NCBI GenBank assembly: GCA_900471515.1
Contig: UCFC01000029.1
Coordinates: forward strand, 1 to 64,000
Reading direction: 5' to 3'
Length of the DNA: 64,000 nt
Source of the DNA: Hyphomicrobiales bacterium
GTDB lineage: Bacteria > Pseudomonadota > Alphaproteobacteria > Rhizobiales > Rhizobiaceae
Shown in pieces: positions 1-7,723 of this stretch (its first letter is position 1; every line of letters starts with the position of its first letter). The position numbers and the translations under genes were made by a program. Below the pieces are notes generated by a model. The model was not told the DNA's origin and made no database searches. It worked only from the letters and a program-made list of their open reading frames with translations.

Positions 1-10
1 CCTTTCCTTT

Positions 11-1294
11 CTAGCCGGTCAGGCGCGGCGCGCGGATGACCTTCAGGAACAGCGCCTTCATGGCCTCGGCAATGCCTTCGGTCGGCGATACCTCGAAATA
101 GAGGCCGGGCGAGGCGCAGGCGGCCATGCGCGAGGGGATCTCGTTCTGGAAGGGCTTGATCCAGTCATTGTACCAGCTGTTGCTCGGCAGCGGCAGGTAG
201 GTGGTGTAGAGCACGGCGATCTTGACGCCGCGATCCTTCAGCGGCTTGCAGAAGGACGTGTCGATCGGCTCCTGGCAGCGGCCGCCGGTCGTCTTCTTGG
301 TGCAGGTCGAGGGCTTGTAGCTGTCGCCGACGCCGTCCGACACGAAGAACAGGATCTTTTCCGGGCTGATATTCGACGTGCCGTCGCCGGCCGGGGTGAT
401 GATGGTGTTCATCTGGCTCATGGCGCTGTCGAAGCTGGTGAGCTGGTCCTTGTTGTAGTTCTGGTAGGGAATGGTCATCAGGTCGACGGCGTCGGTATAG
501 TTCTTCACCTTCGTCAGGTCAGAGGTGAGGCTCGATATCGTCGTCAGCTTGGCGTCTTCCGCCTTGGTGCCGAACGTGTAGACGCCCATGCGGAACTGGT
601 CGGCGCTGACGCGCTCGGTCTTGGCCGTATCGGTCAGGGCCTGGGTCGCCTTGCGCACCACGTCGATGCGCATGGCGACGCCGAGGCTTTTGGCGATCGT
701 GTAATTGTTGCTGCTCTGGTCCATCTGGTGGCAGGCAAAGGCGCAGCCGGTCTTGGCCTCCAGCTTGGAAACGTCGGCCGGGGTCGCGGCGACACCCATG
801 GACGGCGTATTGTCGAGCAGGATGTAGAAATCCATGAAGGAGGCGGTCTGGTATTCCGCCGTCGCCATGCCCGAAACGGTGATCGAGTCCTGGCCGAGCA
901 CGTGCATGAACGTGGTGGGCACGGTGGCGCTGAAGACGACCTGCGAATTGATCTTGTTGGCCGTCTTGGTGACGTCGATGGCGAGATCCACCGGGGTTGC
1001 GGCCAGCTCGCCGGACATCTGCGAGAAGAAGATGTTGCGGGCATCCGTCTTGGCGATCGAGATCGTGCCGTCGCCCTGCATGGTCATGGCCGCGGCCACC
1101 GCATCCGACTTCTCGGAAACGGCGCCGACGGCTGCGGCATCGGCCGCCGCATAGAGCTGGGTGCGCAGGCTAAGCGCATGGGCATAGTCGAGCGCCAGGC
1201 CGGCCGAGCCGACCAGCGGCACCATCAGGAGCGCCGTCATGATGCCGAAATTGCCGGATCGGTCCGAAAAGAAAGCGGACAAAAGGAAATGCAT
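11..1294 (-). CDS. TadE/TadG-like pilus assembly protein with von Willebrand factor A domain
   Basis: Predicted 427-residue membrane-anchored, mostly extracytoplasmic protein. The N-terminus is a Tad-type pseudopilin-like module: a short basic stretch (DRSGNFG at residues 11-17), one hydrophobic segment at about residues 18-38, then an Ala-rich helix typical of TadE/TadG proteins. A vWA fold follows, with a MIDAS-like DNTPS motif at residues 161-165, so metal-dependent adhesion or assembly is likely. I chose the ATG at 1294 because the hydrophobic module follows directly and a G-rich stretch lies upstream; an in-frame start exists at 1465 but would add a proline/tryptophan-rich, low-similarity N-terminus. 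No other tad gene is in the window, so this is an isolated tadG-like gene. Family call firm, exact function inferred. Confidence 0.8.
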   Translation of the reverse strand: MHFLLSAFFSDRSGNFGIMTALLMVPLVGSAGLALDYAHALSLRTQLYAAADAAAVGAVSEKSDAVAAAMTMQGDGTISIAKTDARNIFFSQMSGELAATPVDLAIDVTKTANKINSQVVFSATVPTTFMHVLGQDSITVSGMATAEYQTASFMDFYILLDNTPSMGVAATPADVSKLEAKTGCAFACHQMDQSSNNYTIAKSLGVAMRIDVVRKATQALTDTAKTERVSADQFRMGVYTFGTKAEDAKLTTISSLTSDLTKVKNYTDAVDLMTIPYQNYNKDQLTSFDSAMSQMNTIITPAGDGTSNISPEKILFFVSDGVGDSYKPSTCTKKTTGGRCQEPIDTSFCKPLKDRGVKIAVLYTTYLPLPSNSWYNDWIKPFQNEIPSRMAACASPGLYFEVSPTEGIAEAMKALFLKVIRAPRLTG

Positions 1295-1371
1295 ATTCAA
1301 CCCCCGTTTTTTAGGGGTAGCTGTACATTCAGATTCTAAATTAGCTGGAAAATAGTATGATAAATGCGGCC

Positions 1372-1379
1372 TTAACCAT
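1372..1379 (+). promoter_or_regulatory. TTAACCAT motif, possible CtrA half site
   Basis: The sequence TTAACCAT lies in the 246-bp divergent gap between the Tad/vWA gene and the class II DAHP synthase. TTAACCAT is a known variant recognised by CtrA in Caulobacter, and pilus genes are CtrA targets there. Only one half site is present, so this is weak. The rest of the gap is AT-richer than the genes and contains a 7-bp long-range complementarity (1467-1473 with 1510-1516) just before the DAHP synthase start, but no terminator-like U tract. Confidence 0.2.
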
Positions 1380-1540
1380 AAAATTTTGCGCCATACCGGC
1401 ACGACCGGCACGGTGCCGTCGGCCGCTTGCGGAAACGCCCGCAGGGCGCCGAATGCGCTAGGCAAGGGATGCCGAAAGGTTTATAAGCCGCCGCAATCTT
1501 TAACGGGCAGGCATCCGAGGCAAACCGGGTGGGGAAGCAG

Positions 1541-2923
1541 ATGAGTGACATGGCACAGAATTGGACCCCGAGCAGCTGGCGGAGCAAGCCGATCCAGCAG
1601 GTTCCGGAATATCCTGACGCGGCTGCGCTGGCGGCGACGGAAGCCACGCTTGCCACCTATCCGCCGCTCGTTTTTGCCGGTGAGGCCCGCCGCCTGAAGA
1701 GCGCGCTTGCCAATGTGGCCGAAGGCAACGCCTTCCTGCTGCAGGGCGGCGACTGCGCCGAAAGCTTCCTGGAACATGGCGCCGACAATATCCGCGACTT
1801 CTTCCGTGCCTTCCTGCAGATGGCCGTCGTCCTGACCTTTGGCGCACAGCTGCCGGTGGTCAAGGTCGGCCGCATCGCCGGCCAGTTCGCCAAGCCGCGT
1901 TCGGCGCCGATGGAAACGCAGAACGGCGTGTCGCTGCCGAGCTATCGCGGCGATATCGTCAACGGCATCGAATTCACGCCGGAAGCCCGCATCCCGGCGC
2001 CGGAGCGCCAGCTCGACGCCTATCGCCAGTCGGCCGCGACGCTGAACCTGCTGCGCGCCTTCGCCATGGGCGGCTACGCCAACCTCGACAACGTGCACAA
2101 GTGGATGCTCGGCTTCGTCAAGGACAGCCCGCAGGGCGAGCGCTACCGCAAGCTTGCCGACCGCATCACCGAAACCATGGATTTCATGAAGGCGATCGGC
2201 ATCACCTCGGAAAACAATCCGAGCCTGCGCGAGACCGATTTCTTCACCAGCCACGAAGCGCTGCTGCTCGGTTATGAGGAGGCGCTGACCCGCGTCGATT
2301 CCACCTCGGGCGACTGGTACGCCACCTCGGGCCACATGATCTGGATCGGCGACCGCACGCGCCAGCTCGACCATGCGCATGTCGAATATTTCCGCGGCAT
2401 CAGGAACCCGATCGGCCTGAAATGCGGCCCGTCGCTGCAGCCCGACAACCTGATCGAGCTGATCGACGCGCTGAACCCGGCCAACGAGGCCGGCCGCCTG
2501 ACCCTGATCTGCCGCTTCGGCCACGACAAGGTCGCCGAAAACCTGCCGAAACTCATCCGCGCCGTCGAGCGCGAGGGCAGGAAGGTCGTCTGGTCCTGCG
2601 ACCCGATGCACGGCAACACGATCACGCTCAACAATTACAAGACGCGCCCCTTCGAGCGCATCCTCTCGGAAGTGGAAAGCTTCTTCCAGATCCACCGCGC
2701 CGAAGGCACTCATCCGGGCGGCATCCATGTCGAAATGACCGGCAAGGACGTGACCGAATGCACCGGCGGCGCCCGCGCCGTCACTGCCGAGGACCTGCAG
2801 GACCGCTACCACACCCATTGCGACCCGCGCCTCAACGCCGACCAGGCGCTGGAGCTGGCTTTCCTTCTCGCCGAACGCATGAAGGGTGGGCGTGACGAGA
2901 AGCGGATGGCTGCGAGCGCTTGA
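1541..2923 (+). CDS. 3-deoxy-7-phosphoheptulonate synthase, class II
   Basis: Catalyses the first step of the shikimate pathway, condensing phosphoenolpyruvate and erythrose 4-phosphate to DAHP. The 460-residue protein has the class II (plant/actinobacterial type) hallmarks: an N-terminal WTPSSWRSKPIQQ stretch, LLQGGDCAESF (metal-binding Cys), KPRSAP, and the C-terminal WSCDPMHGN and THPGGIHVEMTG motifs. The ATG at 1541 is preceded by a GGTGGGGAAG Shine-Dalgarno; a GTG at 1529 would place the start inside that ribosome-binding site. A second, unrelated class I DAHP synthase is encoded 10 kb downstream. No attenuator-like leader was recognised in front of this copy, unlike the class I gene. 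Confidence 0.95.
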   Translation: MSDMAQNWTPSSWRSKPIQQVPEYPDAAALAATEATLATYPPLVFAGEARRLKSALANVAEGNAFLLQGGDCAESFLEHGADNIRDFFRAFLQMAVVLTFGAQLPVVKVGRIAGQFAKPRSAPMETQNGVSLPSYRGDIVNGIEFTPEARIPAPERQLDAYRQSAATLNLLRAFAMGGYANLDNVHKWMLGFVKDSPQGERYRKLADRITETMDFMKAIGITSENNPSLRETDFFTSHEALLLGYEEALTRVDSTSGDWYATSGHMIWIGDRTRQLDHAHVEYFRGIRNPIGLKCGPSLQPDNLIELIDALNPANEAGRLTLICRFGHDKVAENLPKLIRAVEREGRKVVWSCDPMHGNTITLNNYKTRPFERILSEVESFFQIHRAEGTHPGGIHVEMTGKDVTECTGGARAVTAEDLQDRYHTHCDPRLNADQALELAFLLAERMKGGRDEKRMAASA

Positions 2924-2925
2924 TG

Positions 2926-2953
2926 GCGAGTAGTGAGTAGTGAATAGTGAGTA
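2926..2953 (+). repeat. Heptanucleotide tract, 4 units, left copy
   Basis: Four tandem heptads (GCGAGTA, GTGAGTA, GTGAATA, GTGAGTA) begin directly after the DAHP synthase stop codon and lead into the first copy of the 155-bp repeat. The same type of tract, with ten units, precedes the second copy. Confidence 0.75.
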
Positions 2954-3096
2954 GAATGGAAGGCCCGGCTGCGAAGCTGGGCTTTCTGGTTGTTGGGCTG
3001 TCACCCATTCACTACCTCATTCCTGTGCCTGTCACAGGAATCCAGTGCGCCCAAGTCATTGGGCGCGAAAGACTCTTTTCTTCCGGTATGCTCAAG
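2942..3096 (+). repeat. 155-bp palindromic intergenic repeat, copy 1
   Basis: Direct repeat of 3208-3362 (constant offset 266 bp), with seven mismatches that are all transitions. It contains two perfect or near-perfect hairpins: ATTCCTGTG/CACAGGAAT around a CCTGT loop, and GCGCCCAA/TTGGGCGC around GTCA. The arrangement resembles rhizobial intergenic mosaic (RIME-like) elements, but I cannot assign a named family without a search. Short open frames across each copy look non-coding. Confidence 0.85.
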
Positions 3097-3149
3097 TCGT
3101 TCACCAGATATCAGTTGCGCATGGCCTCCCGCAGCAATTCGATCGGATG

Positions 3150-3219
3150 GCGAATAGCGAATAGCGAATAGCGAATAGCGAATAGCGAATAGTGAATAGT
3201 GAATAGTGAATAGTGAGTA
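3150..3219 (+). repeat. Heptanucleotide tandem repeat, 10 units
   Basis: Six GCGAATA units are followed by three GTGAATA units and one GTGAGTA, perfectly phased at 7 bp. The progressive C-to-T and A-to-G change along the array looks like unit-by-unit expansion of a few founder variants. It runs directly into the second copy of the 155-bp repeat. It should be length-variable between strains if slippage is active. Confidence 0.9.
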
Positions 3220-3362
3220 GAATGGAAGGTCCGGCCGCGAAGCTGGGCTTTCTGGTCGTTGGGCTGCCGCCCATTCACCACCTCATTCCTGTGCCTGTCA
3301 CAGGAATCCAGTGCGCCCAAGTCATTGGGCGCGAAAGACTCTTTTCTTCCGGCATGCTCAAG
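3208..3362 (+). repeat. 155-bp palindromic intergenic repeat, copy 2
   Basis: Second copy of the element described at 2942-3096, with the same two internal hairpins. It ends at CTCAAG, after which the two flanks diverge. It lies about 90-125 bp upstream of the Nudix gene and may carry part of its leader. Confidence 0.85.
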
Positions 3363-3487
3363 CGCCAGATGAAGAGAAGTCAGTTCGGCGCCGTCGGTCG
3401 GGGTTTCGCCGGGCCTCGGCAAGGGCACGAGGACATGACTTTCGCCTGCCGCTGATGCAAGCTGCGGACGCATCGAAAGGGAATGTT

Positions 3488-3922
3488 TTGACCGATATTG
3501 CATGCGCCATCTTCTGGCGGGAAGGCCGGGTTCTGCTGGTCCGACGCGCAGGGCACAAAGAGCGATTTCCGGATTGCTGGGATCTGGTCGGTGGCCATGT
3601 CGAAACGGGCGAGGTTCCCGAGGCGGCAATGGTGCGCGAGGCAAAAGAGGAAATCGGGCTCACTCCCTTGCGGTTTCGGAAGGTCGCGGAGCAATCCGAA
3701 CAGGGCACCACCTACCATCTCTTTCTCGTCAGTGAATGGCAGGGCGGGGAGCCCGTATTGCTTGGTGACGAGCACACGGCGATGCAATGGGTCACGCCCG
3801 GCGAGGCCGAAGCCCTTGACGATATCGGACACCCGCAATGGTGCTTGCTGTTTCGCATGCTTCCGAAACAGTCTCCGAGCGGTGACGTGGGCGGCCAGGC
3901 CATGACGGCGCGTGGGGATTGA
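3488..3922 (+). CDS. Nudix hydrolase
   Basis: Cytosolic pyrophosphohydrolase of the Nudix superfamily, 144 residues, likely acting on a nucleoside diphosphate derivative. A complete Nudix box is visible (GGHVETGEVPEAAM followed by REAKEEIGL), with the metal-coordinating REXXEE glutamates intact. The start is uncertain. TTG at 3488 has a well-placed GAAAGGGA ribosome-binding site and gives MTDIACAIFW at the N-terminus, whereas ATG at 3455 has none and would add 11 residues. A longer frame from 3311 runs into the repeat and is unlikely. The substrate cannot be inferred. The gene stands alone, convergent with the hydrolase downstream. Confidence 0.85.
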   Translation: MTDIACAIFWREGRVLLVRRAGHKERFPDCWDLVGGHVETGEVPEAAMVREAKEEIGLTPLRFRKVAEQSEQGTTYHLFLVSEWQGGEPVLLGDEHTAMQWVTPGEAEALDDIGHPQWCLLFRMLPKQSPSGDVGGQAMTARGD

Positions 3923-3936
3923 TCCATCCATAGCAA

Positions 3937-3961
3937 AAGGCGCGCCGCAGGGACGCGCCTT
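3937..3961 (-). terminator. Rho-independent terminator of the haloperoxidase-type hydrolase
   Basis: Perfect 8-bp stem AAGGCGCG/CGCGCCTT around a 9-nt loop; on the minus strand it is followed by a T-rich run (TTTTGC). It sits between two convergent genes and may also stop transcription from the Nudix gene, though the U tract favours the minus strand. Confidence 0.75.
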
Positions 3962-3982
3962 CTGCCATGTTCGCCAGGAAAC

Positions 3983-4813
3983 TCAGCCCTTGATGAAGGC
4001 CAGGATGTCCGGGTTGATGATTTCGGGATGCGTGGTGCACATGCCGTGCGGGAAGCCGGGATAGGTCTTCAGCGTGGCGTTCTTCAGGAGCTTGGCCGAA
4101 AGCGGCGCGGAATCGGCATAGGGGACGATCTGGTCGTCGTCGCCGTGCATGACGAGAACAGGCACGGTGATCTTCTGCAGGTCTTCGGTGAAGTCGGTTT
4201 CGGAGAAGGCCTTGATGCAATCGTAATGGGCCTTGGCGCCGCCCATCATGCCCTGGCGCCACCAGTTTTCGATGACGCCCTGGCTGACCTTGGCGCCCTC
4301 ACGGTTGAAGCCGTAGAAGGGGCCGGTCGGGAGATCGAGGAAGAACTGGGCGCGGTTGGCAAGGAGGGCCGCGCGCAGGCCGTCGAAGACTTCGAGCGGC
4401 AGGCCGCCGGGGTTCTTGTCCGATTTGACCATGACGGGCGGCACGGCGCCGATGATCACCGCCTTGGCGACGCGGCCCTCCTTGGCGCGGGCAACATAAT
4501 GGACGACTTCGCCGCCACCGGTGGAGTGGCCGATATGGATGGCGTTCCTGAGATCGAGATGGTCGGTCAGCGCGGCGACGTCGGCCGCATAGGTGTCCAT
4601 CTCGTTGCCTTCGAAGGTCTGGGTGGAGCGGCCATGGCCGCGCCGGTCATGGGCGATGACGCGGAAACCCTTTTCGAGGAAGAACATCATCTGCGCGTCC
4701 CAGTCGTCGGCGCTGAGCGGCCAGCCGTGATGGAAGACGATCGGCTGGGCGTCCTTCGAACCCCAATCCTTGTAGAAGATTTCAGTTCCGTCCGTAGTCT
4801 TGATGAAAGGCAT
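3983..4813 (-). CDS. Alpha/beta hydrolase, cofactor-free haloperoxidase (non-heme chloroperoxidase) type
   Basis: A 276-residue alpha/beta-hydrolase of the bacterial chloroperoxidase/arylesterase group. The catalytic triad can be read: nucleophile Ser97 in GHSTGG, an acid in the HGDDDQIVP motif (about Asp227), and His256 in FPHGM. The HHGWPLSADDWD oxyanion-hole segment and HDRRGHGRS are typical of the group. Start at 4813 is chosen because the protein begins MPFIKTTDGTEIFYKDW as in homologues, with GGAG 8 nt upstream; upstream in-frame residues to 4906 look non-coding. Such enzymes are perhydrolases or esterases in practice and the natural substrate is unknown. Single gene with its own terminator. 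Confidence 0.9.
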   Translation of the reverse strand: MPFIKTTDGTEIFYKDWGSKDAQPIVFHHGWPLSADDWDAQMMFFLEKGFRVIAHDRRGHGRSTQTFEGNEMDTYAADVAALTDHLDLRNAIHIGHSTGGGEVVHYVARAKEGRVAKAVIIGAVPPVMVKSDKNPGGLPLEVFDGLRAALLANRAQFFLDLPTGPFYGFNREGAKVSQGVIENWWRQGMMGGAKAHYDCIKAFSETDFTEDLQKITVPVLVMHGDDDQIVPYADSAPLSAKLLKNATLKTYPGFPHGMCTTHPEIINPDILAFIKG

Positions 4814-5051
4814 GGTCTGGCTCCGATTTTCTGGTGATGTTGGACTGGCTGCGGCGCCGCCTGTCGCAAGAAGGTCCGCCGCCAGCGCAAAACTGCGTTC
4901 AAACATGCGTAGGCAGGTTCGCCTCCGTGCGGGCTTGCGCGCGCCCCTTCGACGAGGCCACGCTCACCCGCTTGCGGCGGCGATACGCGTTAACCGTCGT
5001 AAATTGATGCAAAGCAAAAATGACGGCAATGGGCAAAAAGGCGTAGCGAGC

Positions 5052-6293
5052 TTACGAAGACAGCAAGTTGTCCGCGCGTTTCTTCTTTTCGAAGCCGCGA
5101 AAGCCTTGATGCGCCAGGGGAGCGAGCGTGGCGATGAGATAGGCAAGGCCCGTCAGGGACAGGGCCGCAGACAGGCCCAGGGCATCGATCAGCACGCCGC
5201 CGACCAGCCCTCCGAATGGAAGCAGCGCCCAGCAGAGCGCGGCGTTCAGCGACGTGACGCGGCCGGTCAACGGCTTCGGGATGCGCTCGAACAGCACGGC
5301 CGAGAGGATGGGATTGAGAAAGCCCGAGGCGAAGCCGCCAATGGCGAGCGTGGCGAAGATGAGCACGAGCGGCGAATCCACCGCAAAGACCAGGAAGCGC
5401 GGAAAGCCGGCCAGCAGGAAGGCGACCGTATAGACGGCAAGGCGCGGCAGGCGCTCGCCGATGACGGCGGCAAGCATGGCGCCGGCGATCGAGGCGCCGG
5501 AGAAGGCGGCGAACATGATGCCGAGCAGGGCCGGCCCATTGCCCGAGGCCTGCGTCCAGACCGGCAACAGGACGGCGGCGAAGGCCTGATCGAGCAGGTT
5601 GGTGGTTGCCACCATCAGCACGATTGCGACCAGCACCGCGTCGCCGCGCAGGAAACGCCAGCCTTCCGCCAGTTCCCGGCCGTAGGCGGAGATACCGGCC
5701 GGTCCGGCCGCCGGGGCACGCGGCAATGCGGGGATGCCGGCTGCGACGGTCACGGCGGCAGCGGCGAAGGTGAAAGCGTTGACGACCAGCGCCTGGCCCG
5801 GCCCGGCAAGGGCGATCAATGCACCGGCGCCGGCCGCTCCGGCCGTCGATGCCAGGCGCTCTATGGCGCCGACGACGCCCGTCACGCGCTCCAGCGGCAC
5901 CGAGGCCAGATCGGCGATATCAGGCACCATGGATTGCTTGGCGGCGTCAGAGGGGCCGCGCAGCACGCCCATGGCAAAGACGATCGGAAGCAGGAGCGGC
6001 ATGGTCAGCAGGCCGAAGAGATGCAGGAACGGCACGAGGCCGACCGCGACCACCGATGCTGCGTCGCAGACAATGGCGATGCGCCGGGCGCCGAGCCGGT
6101 CGATCAGGGGGCCGCCCAGCGCCTTGGCGACGACATAGGGCAGCATTTCCATCATGGCGACGAGACCGGTCAGCACCGGGCTGCCCGTCGTGCTCAGCAC
6201 CAGCCAGGGAATGGCGACGCCGGAGAGCCGCGTGCCGGACAGGGAGAGCGTTTCGGCGAGGGCGAGCGCGAGGAAGGGGCGGCGCCCGCTCAC
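5052..6293 (-). CDS. MFS transporter, coupled to an ArsR regulator
   Basis: A 413-residue major facilitator with about 12 hydrophobic segments and a loop motif between segments 2 and 3 (GPLIDRLGARR). It resembles EntS/MdrB-like exporters. Translation probably starts at the GTG at 6293, whose last two bases overlap the TGA stop of the upstream regulator gene (GTGA). An upstream frame to 6665 only shadows the regulator. The 4-nt overlap implies translational coupling, and expression is probably controlled by that ArsR protein. The ligand is unknown; the regulator lacks an obvious metal-binding Cys cluster, so an organic inducer is more likely than a metal. Confidence 0.85.
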   Translation of the reverse strand: MSGRRPFLALALAETLSLSGTRLSGVAIPWLVLSTTGSPVLTGLVAMMEMLPYVVAKALGGPLIDRLGARRIAIVCDAASVVAVGLVPFLHLFGLLTMPLLLPIVFAMGVLRGPSDAAKQSMVPDIADLASVPLERVTGVVGAIERLASTAGAAGAGALIALAGPGQALVVNAFTFAAAAVTVAAGIPALPRAPAAGPAGISAYGRELAEGWRFLRGDAVLVAIVLMVATTNLLDQAFAAVLLPVWTQASGNGPALLGIMFAAFSGASIAGAMLAAVIGERLPRLAVYTVAFLLAGFPRFLVFAVDSPLVLIFATLAIGGFASGFLNPILSAVLFERIPKPLTGRVTSLNAALCWALLPFGGLVGGVLIDALGLSAALSLTGLAYLIATLAPLAHQGFRGFEKKKRADNLLSS

Positions 6294-6931
6294 GGCCCGT
6301 TCCCGTCTTCGCCATGCGGCACCCGGCCCGGATAGGGGAAGGCGTGCAGCATGACCGAGAAGGGCACCATATCGGCGGGCAGGGGCTTTCCGAGCGGCGG
6401 GGCGGCGGCCATCGCTTCCATCACGATATCGTTCAGCCGCCCGGTCAGCGCTTCGGCCTGTGCCGGCGTCAGGGGTATGACGATGTCGTTGGCCGCACTC
6501 GCCCTGCGCCATGCAAGCGGCAGTTCGGCATATTCCTCGACCGCCTTCTGCATCAGGCTGACCTGCAGCGACAACGCGGCCTGGGTGAAGGCGACATCCA
6601 TGTCGAAAGCTTCGCCTTCGCTTTCGGCGGCCGGCACCGAGGTGATCTCGTGACTTGCGCGCCATCTGCGATCGCGGCGCGAGGGACCCGGCGCATCCTC
6701 GATGAAACCGTATTGGGCAAGCTGGCGCAGGTGATAGCTGGTGGCGCCGCTGTTGAGGCCGAGGCGCACGGCAAGCTCGGTTGCCGTGGCGGGTCCGTCG
6801 ATGCGCAGCATGCCGAGCATGCGCAGGCGCACGGGATGGGCAAGCGCCTTCAGCGCCGTGACGTCGGGAACGACGCGGCTGACGTTGCGGGAGATTGCTG
6901 GCCTTGCGTCAGGATCGGCTGGTGTCTTCAT
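6290..6931 (-). CDS. ArsR-family winged-helix transcriptional regulator
   Basis: A 213-residue regulator with an N-terminal winged helix (LAHPVRLRMLGML, ATELAVRLGLNSGATSYHLRQL, wing about residues 75-95) and an extended C-terminal domain of unknown type. No CXC or CXXC metal site is seen, so this belongs to the non-metal ArsR/HTH_20 type. The ATG at 6931 is preferred; a TTG at 6952 is possible. A perfect 16-bp palindrome lies 25-40 nt upstream of the ATG and is a good candidate autoregulatory operator. The stop codon overlaps the start of the MFS gene, so the two form a regulator-exporter operon. Confidence 0.87.
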   Translation of the reverse strand: MKTPADPDARPAISRNVSRVVPDVTALKALAHPVRLRMLGMLRIDGPATATELAVRLGLNSGATSYHLRQLAQYGFIEDAPGPSRRDRRWRASHEITSVPAAESEGEAFDMDVAFTQAALSLQVSLMQKAVEEYAELPLAWRRASAANDIVIPLTPAQAEALTGRLNDIVMEAMAAAPPLGKPLPADMVPFSVMLHAFPYPGRVPHGEDGNGP

Positions 6932-6955
6932 GCCGCCAGCATAATACCGCAAACA

Positions 6956-6971
6956 AATCTTTGCAAAGATT
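6956..6971. promoter_or_regulatory. Perfect palindromic operator candidate for the ArsR regulator
   Basis: AATCTTTGCAAAGATT is a perfect 16-bp palindrome directly upstream of the regulator-exporter operon. A related TTTGCAAAT lies 5-12 bp further upstream (about 6974-6981). This matches the size and symmetry of ArsR-family operators. The whole intergenic gap is only about 60 bp, so a promoter must overlap it. Confidence 0.6.
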
Positions 6972-6994
6972 CCTTTGCAAATTCCGTCTGCGCA

Positions 6995-7531
6995 TCACGC
7001 CTGGCCGCGCTCTCCCAGAATGGAATGCAGGCGGGCGATTTCCTCGCGCACGGCCGTCAGTTCCGTCAGCACATGCATATCGATCTTCTGGTGCAGCGAC
7101 AGCACTTCCAGTTCCGCCTTCAGGTTCACCTCATAATCCTTGGCGGCCTCGAAGCGGTCGCGCTCGGCCTGCCGGTTCTGCGACATCATGATGATCGGCG
7201 CCTGGATGGCGGCGAGCATGGAGAGGATCAGGTTGAGGAAGACGAAGGGGTAGGGATCGAAGGCGCGCGACAGCAGGATGACCGTGTTGACGATCGTCCA
7301 GACCACCAGAAAGCCGATGAAGGCGAGAATGAAGGACCAGGAACCGCCGACGCGGGCGATGCTGTCGGCCAGCCGCTCGCCGAAGGAGGCTTCGGCGGAA
7401 AAGGCGGCGTTGACGTCGGTGGAGATGATCCTGCGTTCGTGCGCCTTGGCGATCACGCGCTTTTCGATATCGCCGAGTTCGTCGGCCGGCTTGCCGAAAT
7501 GCAGGTGGACGAAATTCGGAAGGTTATACAT
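6995..7531 (-). CDS. DUF1003 membrane protein
   Basis: A 178-residue inner-membrane protein of the DUF1003 family. Two hydrophobic segments (about residues 65-85 and 97-117) flank the family signature FDPYPFVFLNLILSMLAAIQ; APIIMMSQNRQ and a charged helical C-terminus follow. Start at 7531 is chosen by the MYNLPNFV N-terminus; the frame extends to 7618 without similarity. The function of the family is unknown; the C-terminal helix is predicted cytoplasmic. It is upstream of, and collinear with, the ArsR gene, but the palindrome between them suggests separate control. Confidence 0.85.
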   Translation of the reverse strand: MYNLPNFVHLHFGKPADELGDIEKRVIAKAHERRIISTDVNAAFSAEASFGERLADSIARVGGSWSFILAFIGFLVVWTIVNTVILLSRAFDPYPFVFLNLILSMLAAIQAPIIMMSQNRQAERDRFEAAKDYEVNLKAELEVLSLHQKIDMHVLTELTAVREEIARLHSILGERGQA

Positions 7532-7723
7532 GGCATTGTCCCGGAAATGGATCGAATTGGCGCGCAGTATTCCGCCAATGCCGCAAATTGCAATGCGCAT
7601 CGGCGTCGCGCAAGGCAAACGCAGGGATGGGTTCCGGCACCGGCGCCGCCTTCATCAAATTTTCGCCGCAGATCGCTACGGCTTTTCAAGCGGCTTATTG
7701 CGGTGCACGAAGGGGCGGATTAA

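Noticed and set aside
1295..1540. Attenuator or leader peptide before the class II DAHP synthase
   Set aside because: Only a 5-codon frame without aromatic residues and a 7-bp long-range stem (1467-1516) were found, with no U-tract terminator.
3150..3219. Heptad array considered as a CRISPR array
   Set aside because: Units are 7 bp and contiguous with no spacers; no cas genes.
2947..3455. Two short frames encoding near-identical peptides (MSRMEGPAAKLGFLVVGL...) in the two repeat copies
   Set aside because: They arise only because the repeat is duplicated; the differences are not biased to synonymous sites, and the sequence forms hairpins rather than a protein.
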